Positions 1 through 8,964 of a stretch of 64,000 nucleotides of DNA are shown piece after piece (the first letter of the stretch is position 1; every line of letters starts with the position of its first letter). The DNA comes from CAVTUU01 sp045804965. GTDB taxonomy: Bacteria > Chloroflexota > Chloroflexia > Thermomicrobiales > UBA6265. Under the pieces are notes generated by a model, which made no database searches, was not told where the DNA came from, and saw only the letters and a list, made by a program, of their open reading frames with translations. Both the position numbers and the translations under genes were made by a program. The stretch is taken from contig JBJMMD010000009.1 of assembly GCA_045804965.1 (NCBI GenBank), positions 124,001 through 188,000 on the forward strand, in the 5' to 3' direction.

Positions 1-757
1 GCTGCTTGGCAAGATCGAGCCGGTACTGTTTCCTGTCGAGCGCGATCAATCGGCCCGGGTTGCTCAGCTTCGCGATCTGCAGCATGCAAAGTCCGATGTT
101 GCCGACGCCGCCGATGACGACCGTGTCGCCCGATTTGATCTCACCTCGGTCAACCGCATGCCAGGCGCAGGCCATCGGTTCGATATAGGCCGCTTGGCCG
201 TCGCTGAGCGACGCGGGAACTTGGTGCACAAGTGACTTGGCGGGGAAGAGATTGTACTTGGCCATCCCGCCGTTCAGATGGCGCTTGAACCCGAAGATAT
301 TGTGGACCTGACACATCCAATACTGATCGTTCCGGCAAAAGCGACATTCGCCGCAGGGCACGATCTGCTCGGCCACCACGCGGTCGTCCACCGCTACGTT
401 GTGCCGTTCGGACGCGCCCTCACCGAGAGCTACGATCCGCCCAGCGTACTCGTGACCGGCGATGCACGGTGGTTCGACGTAGCCGCTCTTGCCGCCCTCT
501 CCCCCTCCGGCGCTCCGCGCCACCTCCCCCGACTCGGGGGCGTGCCCCCTGCCGGCGCTTTGCGCCACCTCCCCCCGCTGGGGGGAGTCTCCCCAGAAGA
601 GCGGGCCGCCGAGCCAGCATTTCATATCGGACGCGCAAATTCCGATGGCGCCGACCTCGATCAGCATCTCACCCGGCCCCGGGTCCGGCACGGGAACTTC
701 TTCCACCCGGTAATCCTTCGGCCCGTAGGTCACCACGGCCATCATCGTCTCAGACAT
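1..757 (-). CDS. Zinc-dependent alcohol/polyol dehydrogenase, partial (C-terminus off the window)
   Basis: Medium-chain zinc dehydrogenase oxidising an alcohol or polyol with NAD(P). The reading frame is open from the ATG at 757 to the window edge, so only the first 252 residues are present. Visible are catalytic zinc ligands C41 and H102-E103 (GHEY), the four structural-zinc cysteines C135, C138, C141 and C149, and the start of the Rossmann domain (VVIGGVGNIG). The flow of the sequence recalls erythritol/threitol or L-threonine dehydrogenase-like members, but the substrate is not certain. An AGATC-type weak ribosome site precedes the ATG. Oddity: about 30 extra residues (roughly 58-92) lie between FWGD and YVEPP and are encoded by a palindromic repeat (see separate entry). 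The gene is divergent from the secreted protein at 959. Confidence 0.88.
   Translation of the reverse strand, partial: MSETMMAVVTYGPKDYRVEEVPVPDPGPGEMLIEVGAIGICASDMKCWLGGPLFWGDSPQRGEVAQSAGRGHAPESGEVARSAGGGEGGKSGYVEPPCIAGHEYAGRIVALGEGASERHNVAVDDRVVAEQIVPCGECRFCRNDQYWMCQVHNIFGFKRHLNGGMAKYNLFPAKSLVHQVPASLSDGQAAYIEPMACAWHAVDRGEIKSGDTVVIGGVGNIGLCMLQIAKLSNPGRLIALDRKQYRLDLAKQ
499..590. repeat. Two tandem palindromic repeat units inserted in frame in the dehydrogenase gene
   Basis: Two similar units 45 bp apart. Each has a small hairpin GGCGC-N3-GCGCC (509-521 and 554-566; loops TCC and TTT) followed by a G/C-run palindrome (526-540, CCCCCGACTCGGGGG; and 569-587, CT-C6-GCT-G6-AG). The period of 45 keeps the coding frame and gives a repeated GEVAxSAG peptide at residues 62-69 and 77-84. 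The units resemble the interspersed palindromes common between genes in GC-rich bacteria, here located inside a gene. Confidence 0.85.
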
Positions 758-958
758 GATCTCCCCCATAAGCGCGCGTCAACCTGCCGGTTCATATCAT
801 ACGGTCGTCCACCTCCGCACAAACGGGATTGCAGCACGGCTCCTGATGCTATGCTGCATAATGGAGGCTCCCGTAGCAAATGTTCACCCCTCGAGGGCGG
901 ATGGCAGCCGATGATAGCGAGAAGCGACCGATTGGTGGCCGTTCTGAAAGGAAGCGTC

Positions 959-2206
959 ATGCGTCGAGAGCGCACTCGGATGCTCGGCCGGCATCGATCT
1001 CGAATGTTCGCCGCGGTCCTGCTCACGCTCGTTCTTGGCAACGGTTTCGGCGCTGCCCGCGCCGCCGTCCCCCAAACTCAGGCGACACCGGGCAGCGCCA
1101 CGCCTGCTGGCACCGTGCAAGCGAGTCCCAGCGCCCAAGCGGCGACTCCGGCGCCAGTTGCGACGCCTGTTACCGCCGCCACGCCCGCGCCGTCGCCGAC
1201 GCCGATTTCCCACGGCCAAGTCATCGCCCAGGGTCTCGCAATTCCGCCTGACGGGGCGGCCGTCTGGCGCGTCCGCGAGGTCACGCTTCCGGCTTCCGAT
1301 GAGGCGGAATCGGTAACCGACGGCTTCTCCTTCACCTTGCAAATGCAGGGTGTCGGTGTCATACGCAACGATATTACCAATAAGCGAGCTCGGCTCGAAG
1401 CCGGCGAGGCCTATTTCATGTCGGCGGATGATCCTTACACCCGGCGCGCGGAAAGCGAGCACACTTCGCGCTCCTGGATCTTCGAAGTCGTCGCCCCGAA
1501 CGCATCAACCGAAGGGCTCGAAGGCGACGTTGTCTACACAAGCGACACGATCGACAGTTGGCCGGCAGGCGTGCGCGACTTCGAGATGGTCCGCAATCTC
1601 CTCTTGCCGGGCGAAACCTCCGCTCTTCCCATTCACACCGCGCCCGCGCTGGTCATGATCACCAGCGGCTCGATTGATGTCCTCCAACCCGGCGGATCGC
1701 CCACGACCATGAACCCTCGCCAGGGCATCGTCGCCGATGATCTGACTTTGACGAACAACAGCAACGCCACCGCCACCTACGTTGTGGTCACAATCGGTCA
1801 ACGCGTGCTCGATCAACCTCAGTCCTCTTCATCGACGGAGACGCCGAGCGCGGAGACACCGAGCGCCGAGGCGACGACCGCCGCTCCCACGGCCACCGCC
1901 GCGCTCGACCCCAACGCCGACACCGATGGCGACGGGCTTACCAACCGCGACGAGCAGCAGCGCGGCACCGACCCGACCAAGGCGGACACCGATGGCGACG
2001 GACTCACCGATATGGAAGAGGTCCAGACGTACCACACCGACCCGCTGAAAGCTGACACTGATGGTGACAAGCTTTCGGACGGCGAAGAGGTCAACCGTTA
2101 CGGCACCGACCCGCTGAAACCCGACACCGACGGCGACGGCACCTCCGACGGCGACGAATCGCTCATCTCCGGCACCGACCCGAACGACCCGAACGACCAC
2201 CCGTAG
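959..2206 (+). CDS. Secreted cupin-like protein with C-terminal calcium-binding (thrombospondin type 3-like) repeats
   Basis: A 415-residue exported protein of unknown function. The ATG at 959 follows GAAAGGA; upstream in-frame codons overlap the divergent dehydrogenase and are unlikely to be coding. Residues 1-35 form a basic signal peptide with a hydrophobic core. A Pro/Ala/Thr linker follows, then a domain of about 210 residues starting HGQVIAQG and reading like a cupin (LLPGETSALPIHTAPALVMI, then a second strand set). A second low-complexity linker (ETPSAETPSAE) leads to four or five DxDGDGLTDxEE...GTDP repeats, which typically bind calcium. The HGQVIAQG domain recurs in the protein at 56142. 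Probably surface or cell-wall associated; partner unknown. Confidence 0.82.
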   Translation: MRRERTRMLGRHRSRMFAAVLLTLVLGNGFGAARAAVPQTQATPGSATPAGTVQASPSAQAATPAPVATPVTAATPAPSPTPISHGQVIAQGLAIPPDGAAVWRVREVTLPASDEAESVTDGFSFTLQMQGVGVIRNDITNKRARLEAGEAYFMSADDPYTRRAESEHTSRSWIFEVVAPNASTEGLEGDVVYTSDTIDSWPAGVRDFEMVRNLLLPGETSALPIHTAPALVMITSGSIDVLQPGGSPTTMNPRQGIVADDLTLTNNSNATATYVVVTIGQRVLDQPQSSSSTETPSAETPSAEATTAAPTATAALDPNADTDGDGLTNRDEQQRGTDPTKADTDGDGLTDMEEVQTYHTDPLKADTDGDKLSDGEEVNRYGTDPLKPDTDGDGTSDGDESLISGTDPNDPNDHP

Positions 2207-2255
2207 AGGTCTGAGCCAAGGACGACGGCCCGATCATGCCCATCGATTTTCCTTT

Positions 2256-2774
2256 TCACTCCCGCCGCTGCCGCTGCCGGCATTCCTCGATCACAGCCCG
2301 GGCTTCGTCGGCGGTGTGCCAGCCGAGGACTTCGGTTTGTTTGGGCTCGAGGAGTTTGTAGGTCGCGAAGAAGGTTTCGATCTCGCGCAGCCAGTGCTCG
2401 CCCAGCGCGTCCAAGGTGCGGACGTGGTCGTAGCGGGGATCGCCAACTGGCACTGCCAGCACCTTGAAGTCCTTGCCTTTCTCGTCCTCCATGTCGAGAC
2501 CGCCGATCGGGCAGGCCTCGATCATGCATCCAGGGAAGGTCGGCTCCTGGGTGAGCACGAGAATGTCGAGGGGATCGCCGTCGCCGGCGAGCGTATCGGG
2601 GATGAATCCGTAATCGGCCGGATAATGGACTGAGGAATAGAGCACCCGGTCGAGCCGGAAGGTTCGCGTCTCCTCGTCATACTCGTACTTGTTGCGGCTG
2701 CCCCGGGGAATCTCGATGAATGCGACCACCGTGTCGTTCGCGTCGTTTTCATCACCATGCTGGCGCTCGGACAT
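2256..2774 (-). CDS. ppa: Inorganic pyrophosphatase (family I)
   Basis: Soluble Mg-dependent pyrophosphatase that hydrolyses PPi to two phosphates, pulling biosynthetic reactions forward. The 172-residue length fits the family. Visible are the family signature DGDPLDILVL, the substrate-binding region EIPRGSRNKYEYDEETRTF and YPADYGFIPDT. The start at 2774 is chosen because AGGAAGGGGG lies just upstream; the longer frame to 2855 adds unrelated residues. The gene is downstream of and parallel to dnaA, separated by an interspersed repeat. Confidence 0.95.
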   Translation of the reverse strand: MSERQHGDENDANDTVVAFIEIPRGSRNKYEYDEETRTFRLDRVLYSSVHYPADYGFIPDTLAGDGDPLDILVLTQEPTFPGCMIEACPIGGLDMEDEKGKDFKVLAVPVGDPRYDHVRTLDALGEHWLREIETFFATYKLLEPKQTEVLGWHTADEARAVIEECRQRQRRE

Positions 2775-2849
2775 GATCGCCCCCTTCCTATAACACCAGT
2801 TTCCCGCTCCGTCACGCCGAACAACCATTGCGTCAATCTGAGCCCTCTC

Positions 2850-2965
2850 CGTCATGCCGAGCGAAGTCGAGGCATCTAGCTGTTCTTGTCATCGTCCTTC
2901 AAAGAGACTTGACCCTTCGACTTCGCTCAGGGTGACGGGTGGAGCGCTCAGCATGACGAAGAGGG
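2850..2965. repeat. Interspersed inverted repeat (GAGCGAAGTCGAG type)
   Basis: The left arm reads GCCGAGCGAAGTCGAGGCAT and the right arm near 2910 reads CTTCGACTTCGCTCAGGGTG. A related copy lies at 8965-9085. This is the common intergenic 'AGCGAAG' repeat type seen in many Chloroflexota genomes. No coding content. Confidence 0.7.
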
Positions 2966-2976
2966 TGGGCTGCGTA

Positions 2977-4455
2977 CTACGTGCGGTCGCTCGTGAAGAG
3001 TGCCTCGCGGATCGCCATGATTTGCGAGCGCAGACTCGTGTTCGTCGTCAGCTCGCGTTCGATCTTGGTGATTCCGTGCATGACGGTCGTGTGATCGCGA
3101 TGGCCTAGCTCGTGCCCAATGTCGACCAAGGAAGAGTCGGTTTCCTCGCGCAGGAGATACATCGCCACCTGCCGCGGGAGGACGATCTCCTTGTTCCGCG
3201 CCCGGCCCGTGAGCTCGCGCAACGATACCTCGTAGTGGCGCCCGACCGCCTCCACCACACTCGCCTGAGTGATCGACTTGCGCCGGTTGCTAATCGAGGC
3301 GTCGGTCAGCGCCTCCATTGCCAATTGCAGCGTCAGCGCATGGCCGGTGATCTGCGAATAGGCGAGCACCTTGTTCAGCGCTCCTTCCAATTCGCGGATG
3401 TTCGTCTGATCCTTTTGCGCGATGTACTCGGCGACGTCGTCCGGCACTTTCGCGCCGAGTTCGTCCGCTTTCGCGCGCAGAATCGCCGTGCGCATCTCAT
3501 AGTCGGGAAGCTGAACATCGGCAATCAAGCCGCCTTCGAACCGGGATTTCAGCCGATCTTCCAGCGCCGACATTGCTTTCGGCGGGCGGTCGCTGCTGAT
3601 CACCACCTGCTTGCCGCTCTGGTACAGCTCATTGAAGGTGTGGAAGAACTCTTCCTGGGTGCTGTCCTTGCCGGCGATGAATTGGATGTCGTCGATCATG
3701 AGGATGTCGATCAGCCGGTAGCGCGCCCGGAACTCCTCCATCCGCTGAGCCCGGATCGCGTTGATCAGGTCGTTGGTGAACCGCTCCGACGAAACGTAAG
3801 AGACGGTGATTCCGGGATGCAGCTCGATCGCCCGGTGCCCGATCGCATGGAGCAAATGCGTCTTGCCCAGACCGACGCCGCCGTGGACGAAAAACGGGTT
3901 GTATTGCCCGCCGGGACGTTCCGCGACCGATTGCGACGCCGCGTGCGCGAGCCGGTTGGAGGAGCCGACGACATAGTGTTCATAGACGTAGCGCGGGTTC
4001 AGCCCGTGATTCGCGCCGGCCGTCAGCTCGAGTTGCTTCGTCTTCCCGATCGGTGGTTCCTTGCCGGCAGGCGGCGGTTCAGAGCCGCGTTTGGTCGAGC
4101 GGGCGGGAGGCGAGACTTGGCCAAAGACGAGCTTGCGATCAGCAGTGTCACGGGGTGAGGCGTCGGGCGCGGTTGCCCGTAGCTCATCCACCTCATGTGA
4201 GTCGGCGTTGAGGACTGTGAACTCGACCTCAATCGGGCGGCCAACAATGGTGGAAAAGACCTCTTCGATTTGCGCGGCATAGCGCGACTGCAGCGTCGAC
4301 GCGCCGAAGGTGTTGGCGGCGGCAACCGTCGCCACGTCGTTTTCGAACGCAACGATCGTCGTCGGCCGCAGCCAGTTTTCAAATGCGCTCCGGTTCAAGC
4401 GGGCCTTCATGTCGCCAAGCACCGCCTGCCAGAGTTGCTGCGCCTGCATCTGCAT
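2977..4455 (-). CDS. dnaA: Chromosomal replication initiator protein DnaA
   Basis: AAA+ ATPase that binds DnaA boxes and melts oriC. At 492 residues it is of usual length. Domain I is at about 5-85 (LWQAVLGDMKARLNRSAFENW), followed by a variable linker. Domain III has Walker A GGVGLGKTH at about 192-200, Walker B ILMIDDIQF at about 251-259 and arginine-finger/sensor regions. Domain IV ends with the DnaA signature HRDHTTVMHGITKIE. Unusually, dnaN is not downstream; pyrophosphatase is. The upstream region lacks obvious DnaA boxes but has a palindrome shared with the dcd promoter region. Confidence 0.98.
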   Translation of the reverse strand: MQMQAQQLWQAVLGDMKARLNRSAFENWLRPTTIVAFENDVATVAAANTFGASTLQSRYAAQIEEVFSTIVGRPIEVEFTVLNADSHEVDELRATAPDASPRDTADRKLVFGQVSPPARSTKRGSEPPPAGKEPPIGKTKQLELTAGANHGLNPRYVYEHYVVGSSNRLAHAASQSVAERPGGQYNPFFVHGGVGLGKTHLLHAIGHRAIELHPGITVSYVSSERFTNDLINAIRAQRMEEFRARYRLIDILMIDDIQFIAGKDSTQEEFFHTFNELYQSGKQVVISSDRPPKAMSALEDRLKSRFEGGLIADVQLPDYEMRTAILRAKADELGAKVPDDVAEYIAQKDQTNIRELEGALNKVLAYSQITGHALTLQLAMEALTDASISNRRKSITQASVVEAVGRHYEVSLRELTGRARNKEIVLPRQVAMYLLREETDSSLVDIGHELGHRDHTTVMHGITKIERELTTNTSLRSQIMAIREALFTSDRT

Positions 4456-4500
4456 GAGCGGCCGCCCTTGCCCCGATTTCCGTCCCGCCCCAACCTCGGG

Positions 4501-4517
4501 GGTGTACGGACACTATC
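4501..4517. promoter_or_regulatory. Palindromic element GTGTACGGACAC upstream of dnaA
   Basis: GGTGTACGGACACTATC lies 46 bp before dnaA and matches the element at 18041-18057 upstream of dcd at 16 of 17 positions. It may be an operator for a regulator shared by the two replication/nucleotide genes. No good -35/-10 pair is obvious here. Confidence 0.45.
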
Positions 4518-4594
4518 CTATGATGCTACCATCCCATGGCCCTACCGACAATGGCTTCCGGAGCGCAGTCTGCCCCGACAACCGCTCCGCGTAC

Positions 4595-5437
4595 CTAGGG
4601 TCTTCCTCTATACCACACCGTGAACCGGTAGAGCGGCAAGAAGCCCATGCGATCATAGACCGGGCGGCCCATATCGCTGCTGAGCAACATCGCCGGCAAC
4701 CCCGGCTCCGCCAACGCCGCCCGCCAGGTCAGCGCTGCGCCATAGCCCTTGCCCCGCGCCTCCGGTACAGTGCCGACAAGTGCAATGGTGTTGATTCCGG
4801 CCGCGAGGAAGCACGCGGAAATGCTCACCGCTCGCCCAGCGACCGATCCAATCCACCGCCGCATCCGCTTATCAGGAAGCACCCGTTCATCGAAGAGATT
4901 GCCGGGCCGGTAGGGCAAGAAATTCGTAAAGGGAAAGCCGATGATTGCGGTCTCTTCGAAGGTTTCCAAATCGGCCCGAGTGGCGACCTCGCGAATCTCC
5001 AACTCTGCTGGCGCCGGTGGCGCGGTCGCGCCCGCCGGCAGAAGATGCAGCGGCGGATGACCGCCGAGCTGCCAACCGTGGCCGCGCAAGTCCGGTGTCG
5101 GCCAGGCACTCCAGAGCATGACCTCGCCCGTCAACCCGGAATCGGCGGCGCCGAAGCCGTAGAAATCGTCGACCTGGGCCACAACTTCTTCGAGGTTCTG
5201 CGGGGACAGCGGTTGGAACGGAATGATCGAATTCAGGAAGGTTGCGGGCCGTCCGAGATCGGTCGCGATCATCTGGTCGGTCGCCAGCACGCAACCGTCC
5301 ATCGCCCGGACTGGCGAGGCGAACGATTCCGCCGAGTTGAGGAGGAACGCCCGTGTCAGCGAATCGGACGCGGGCGCGTCCGGTTCCCAACCTGTTCGGA
5401 GCTGTTGTTCGGATTCAGTCATTGGCCGCGCTCGCAC
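4595..5437 (-). CDS. GNAT-family N-acetyltransferase
   Basis: A 280-residue acetyl-CoA-dependent acyltransferase of unknown substrate. The C-terminal half carries the GNAT fold: the motif VGTVPEARGKGYGAALTWRAA is the acetyl-CoA pyrophosphate loop (Q/RxxGxG/A), and the final YDRMGFLPLYRFTVWYRG is the usual GNAT end. The N-terminal half may be a degenerate second GNAT domain. A start at 5422 (MTESEQ) is equally possible; neither has a strong ribosome site. It is divergent in function from dnaA but read on the same strand. Confidence 0.8.
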   Translation of the reverse strand: MRARPMTESEQQLRTGWEPDAPASDSLTRAFLLNSAESFASPVRAMDGCVLATDQMIATDLGRPATFLNSIIPFQPLSPQNLEEVVAQVDDFYGFGAADSGLTGEVMLWSAWPTPDLRGHGWQLGGHPPLHLLPAGATAPPAPAELEIREVATRADLETFEETAIIGFPFTNFLPYRPGNLFDERVLPDKRMRRWIGSVAGRAVSISACFLAAGINTIALVGTVPEARGKGYGAALTWRAALAEPGLPAMLLSSDMGRPVYDRMGFLPLYRFTVWYRGRP

Positions 5438-5594
5438 GAGCGTCGCATAGCAAGAACAGGGAAGCCGCGGAAGCGGTGCTCACGCATTCTATCAGTCGCG
5501 GTTCGCGGGTTCGTGGGACGCCGGACTGACGGATCGCTGTTCTCGGAAGGGGATCTGCCCTGGCCCTCGTGGAAAGATCGACCAAAAGTACATA

Positions 5595-5616
5595 GACCCG
5601 GCCTTGCGGCCGGGTC
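5595..5616 (-). terminator. Possible hairpin terminator after the TerC gene
   Basis: GACCCGGCC-TTGC-GGCCGGGTC has a perfect 9-bp stem. Read on the minus strand it is followed by CTATGTACTTTT. It lies about 180 bp after the TerC stop; the rest of 5438-5791 shows no convincing gene. Confidence 0.4.
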
Positions 5617-5791
5617 CATGCGGGAAGGGGAGGGGGTGGAGCGTGTGCGGCGCTCCACGGGCTTCGGAGAGAGCATCGGTTTTTCGTTGGGGCGATGCTC
5701 TCATTATCCTAGTACGATTCTTGGCAAGGTTTGGTTTCATCGCTCGGTTGCGCGTTGACAATAAGTCGCACTGATCTCGGGCCGCTGCCTT

Positions 5792-6499
5792 CTAACCCGC
5801 GGAGGGATCGGCAGCCGTCTTGTTACCCTGCTCGATCGAGGTCCTGCCGCCGCGATAGAGCCAGCGGGCGGCGAGGATAATCACTGCCGATGCGATCGCC
5901 GTCAGCACGACATGCTCCCAGAGCGCGGCGTCGTGCAAGTCGTCGACGATCTCGTCCTCAAGCACCATCCGGATCGCGGTCATGATCAGCACAACCGCGC
6001 CGAAATAATTCAGGATCGGCAATCGCCCGATCAACCGCGCCATCAATTCACTGCCCAGCAGAAGAATCGGAATCGAAAGCGCGAGCCCGAAGAGCAGCAG
6101 ACCGAGGCTGCCGTGGGCTGCCCCGCCGACGGCGAGGATGTTGTCTAAGCTCATTACCACGTCGGCCAGCACGATGGTCCGAATCGCCTGCCCGAGCGAA
6201 TCCGCTTCGCGCACGTTGGCGGCGTGATCGACCGGGCGAACCAGCCGGTACGCGATCCAAAGCAGGAGCAGCCCCCCGGCCGCTTGCAGCAACGGGACAT
6301 CGAGCAGCAGCGCTGCGGCGACGGTGAAGAGCATGCGCAAACCGACCGCGCCCGCTCCTCCGATCAGGATCGCGCGGCGCCGGTTTGCGGCCGACAGGCG
6401 ACCGGCCGCCATCCCGATCACGACCGCATTGTCGCCGGAGAGGACGAGGTCGATGACGACGATGCTGAGAACAGCAGAAACAAATCCCAAATCGAGCAC
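5792..6499 (-). CDS. TerC-family integral membrane protein
   Basis: A 235-residue membrane protein of the TerC/YjbE type, proposed to move metal ions such as manganese. About seven hydrophobic helices are visible. Two related motifs, DLVLSGDNAVVIGMA (residues about 17-31) and DVVMSLDNILAVGGAA (about 113-128), carry the family's acidic and Asn residues inside helices. No yybP-ykoY manganese riboswitch could be recognised in the 280 bp upstream, although a TACAAT -10-like hexamer is present on the minus strand near 6625. Confidence 0.88.
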   Translation of the reverse strand: MLDLGFVSAVLSIVVIDLVLSGDNAVVIGMAAGRLSAANRRRAILIGGAGAVGLRMLFTVAAALLLDVPLLQAAGGLLLLWIAYRLVRPVDHAANVREADSLGQAIRTIVLADVVMSLDNILAVGGAAHGSLGLLLFGLALSIPILLLGSELMARLIGRLPILNYFGAVVLIMTAIRMVLEDEIVDDLHDAALWEHVVLTAIASAVIILAARWLYRGGRTSIEQGNKTAADPSAG

Positions 6500-6784
6500 G
6501 AGGAAAGAAACTCCTGAATAGGGTCAGCGATGAAGCGATTGCACGGCGACCGCCTGGCGGCAGGAACGGGAGGGTGAAGCGGCTGACGACGCGACTCGGC
6601 ATCGCCATCGTCTAATGATTGTACGCGAATTTCTCCAAGCTAAAGCCAGCGGCTCATCCGCTTGAAGCCTCATCGAGGTGAGAAACGATAGTTACTCTCG
6701 CCGCCCCGTGCTCAGCCTCGGAGCGGCTTCGTGTTACGAGCCCGGGGTTTTAATGCCGGGACACGGGTCATCTCGGTGCCGTTC

Positions 6785-8752
6785 CTATCCCAGCACCAGC
6801 CGGTCCGCGACCATCGCCACAAACATGAAGAGGAGGTACCAGAGGGAGTACATGAACAACTGGCGCGCGAGGCGTTTGCTCGGGGTCTGCTGCAGGCGGA
6901 GCGCCATCAGCACGAAGAGCCCGTTGAGGACGACGGCCGAAGCGAAATAGATCTCGCCAAACCCGAACGGAATCAGCATCAGCGACACCGCGGCGAGGAG
7001 GATGCTGTACAGCACCACTTGCCGGCGCGTCTCATCTTCGCCGGCGACCACCGGCAGCATGGGCACTTCCGCCCGGCCATATTCCCCCTGCTTCAGGAGG
7101 GCCAGCGCCCAAAAGTGCGGAGGAGTCCAGTAATAGATCACGGCGAAGAGGAGCACGGCGGCGACAGACAGGCTGCCGGTCACGGCCGCCCAGCCGACGA
7201 GTGGCGGCATCGCCCCCGCTGCCCCACCGATCACGATGTTCTGGGGCGTGGTGCGCTTCAACCACTTGGTGTAGACGAAAACATAGTAGAGGTTGCCAAC
7301 CAGGGAAAGCCCGGCAGCAAGCCAGTTCACGAACAACCCGAAGACGAGCACCGAAATCACCGAGAGCGTGATCCCGAATATCAGTGCAGCGCGCGGAAGA
7401 ATGCGGCCGGTTGCGGTTCCGCGGCTCCGAGTCCGAGGCATCCGGGCGTCGATGTCGCGGTCGAGATAGCAGTTCAAGACGTTAGCCCCGCCGGCCGCCA
7501 GGGTGCCGCCGATCAATGCCGCCAGCAGCAACGAGAAGGAAGGAACCGCGGCCGCGGCAACGAACATCGCCCCAAACATCGTCGCCAACAGCAGCGACAA
7601 GATACCCGGTTTCATCAACGCCACGTAGTCGGCCACGACTTCGCGTGCTCTGCGCAGATCAGGCGGGGTGAGCGCGAGATTCGGTCGCGTCGACGCGAGC
7701 GCCGCTCCCGCCGTCCCGGTCCCTTGGAACTGCATCTGCGCATGTGTGGGGGGCGCGGCACTCATGCGGACGACCGCCTCGGCGGCATTGCTCGGCGAGC
7801 GGAACGGCGGAACCCGCGCGCCAACCGGGGCGGGATCAGTTTCTCCCGGCCGATGGGCAACCAGCGCCAGCGCCAGCATCGTTGCCCACAGCGCCGCCGC
7901 CGTCGCGAGGTGGGTGCCGCTCAACCAGGCATCGCCGTCGGTGAAGACATACATCGCGCCGATCATGATCTGCACGCAAATGATCGCCGCCGCCGCGATC
8001 GCGAGCTTGCGCGCCGCCTTCGAGATCGGCCGCCGGAGCGCCTGCACGAGAATGAACGCGACCGTGGCCGTGGCCACGAGGGCGACCGTGCGGTGAGAGA
8101 GATTGAACCAGGTGTAGCGGGAGGTTGCGTTGGGCACGATTTGGCCGTTGCCGCAGGTCGGCCATTCCCAGCAGGCGAGCGCCGCCCCAGTCGTGCTCGT
8201 TAACCCGCCGGTCAGGATCAGCCCGAAGATCACGGCCGCGCCAATCCGGGCAAAGAAGGTGAAGGTTCGGTCTTCGTCGAGGCCGTGATCGCGTCCCGCG
8301 CCGACAATAACGACCGGCGCGCCACGATCGATCGCGATGCTATAGGCGGTGAGGATGGTCACGGCGAAGTAGATCATCGCCGTGCCGAGGTGGGCGGTGA
8401 CGATGCTCGGCGGCAGCTCGCCCCAGACGGTGAGTGCGCCAAGCATCGCCTGGAAAATCACCAGCCCGAGCGACGCGACCGCCAGCTTCCGGCTGCGCAG
8501 ACTCGTTTCCTTGACCATAAACGCGCCGATCAACGTCCCGATCACCAGGAACGTAATCGTGGCCGCGACCGTGCGATGCATATATTCGATGATCGCCAGC
8601 GTGTTCAGCGGGGGATACGGTCGGCCCTGGCAGAGCGGCCAGTCGTCTTCGCAGCCCAACCCGGAGCCGCTGACGCGGGTAATCCCGCCAAGCACGATCA
8701 GGGCGTAGGACGCGATGGCGGTGACAACTGCGAGGCGGAACAGGCGGGTCAT
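6785..8752 (-). CDS. ctaAB: Fused heme A synthase (CtaA/COX15) and protoheme IX farnesyltransferase (CtaB/COX10)
   Basis: A single 655-residue membrane protein catalysing both steps from heme B to heme A for aa3-type oxidases: farnesylation to heme O, then methyl oxidation to heme A. The N-terminal half (about 1-310) is CtaA, with heme-ligand histidines in EYMHRT, VTAHLG, LSHRTV and GTHLAT and the cysteine pairs GCEDDWPLC and CWEWPTC. A polar linker follows. The C-terminal half is the UbiA-type prenyltransferase with NCYLDRDIDARMPRT and YTKWLKRTTPQNIVIGGAAG. The start at 8752 follows AGAGAGG. The fusion is known in some Thermomicrobia and couples the two steps. Confidence 0.95.
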   Translation of the reverse strand: MTRLFRLAVVTAIASYALIVLGGITRVSGSGLGCEDDWPLCQGRPYPPLNTLAIIEYMHRTVAATITFLVIGTLIGAFMVKETSLRSRKLAVASLGLVIFQAMLGALTVWGELPPSIVTAHLGTAMIYFAVTILTAYSIAIDRGAPVVIVGAGRDHGLDEDRTFTFFARIGAAVIFGLILTGGLTSTTGAALACWEWPTCGNGQIVPNATSRYTWFNLSHRTVALVATATVAFILVQALRRPISKAARKLAIAAAAIICVQIMIGAMYVFTDGDAWLSGTHLATAAALWATMLALALVAHRPGETDPAPVGARVPPFRSPSNAAEAVVRMSAAPPTHAQMQFQGTGTAGAALASTRPNLALTPPDLRRAREVVADYVALMKPGILSLLLATMFGAMFVAAAAVPSFSLLLAALIGGTLAAGGANVLNCYLDRDIDARMPRTRSRGTATGRILPRAALIFGITLSVISVLVFGLFVNWLAAGLSLVGNLYYVFVYTKWLKRTTPQNIVIGGAAGAMPPLVGWAAVTGSLSVAAVLLFAVIYYWTPPHFWALALLKQGEYGRAEVPMLPVVAGEDETRRQVVLYSILLAAVSLMLIPFGFGEIYFASAVVLNGLFVLMALRLQQTPSKRLARQLFMYSLWYLLFMFVAMVADRLVLG

Positions 8753-8964
8753 GGAACCTCTCTGGGAAGCGGCACTGGCGGGCGATGTCCCCGTGATCGC
8801 CGGAACCGTTGACAAATCGTCACGGAGCAAAGCGAGGCGCGTTCGCCCACGGCGAGATCAATTCTCGATATTCTACTCGCATCGCGGGCGAAAACCTGTC
8901 GTCTTCGCACCCGCCCGTGCATGCCGTCACGATTGGGCTACATTCCGTCGCCCAGAGCCCTACC

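Noticed and set aside
3112..4158. 348-codon frame opposite dnaA
   Set aside because: Antisense shadow of dnaA.
4310..5758. 482-codon frame opposite the GNAT gene
   Set aside because: Overlaps both the dnaA start and the GNAT gene and has no recognisable motif.
5492..5761. 89-codon minus-strand frame between the GNAT and TerC genes
   Set aside because: No domain, no ribosome site, and it spans a likely terminator hairpin.
6500..6784. Manganese (yybP-ykoY) riboswitch upstream of the TerC gene
   Set aside because: TerC genes often have one, but the conserved loops could not be found in this stretch.
6731..8203. 490-codon frame opposite ctaAB
   Set aside because: Antisense shadow of a clear membrane-protein gene; very high Arg/His content and no family features.
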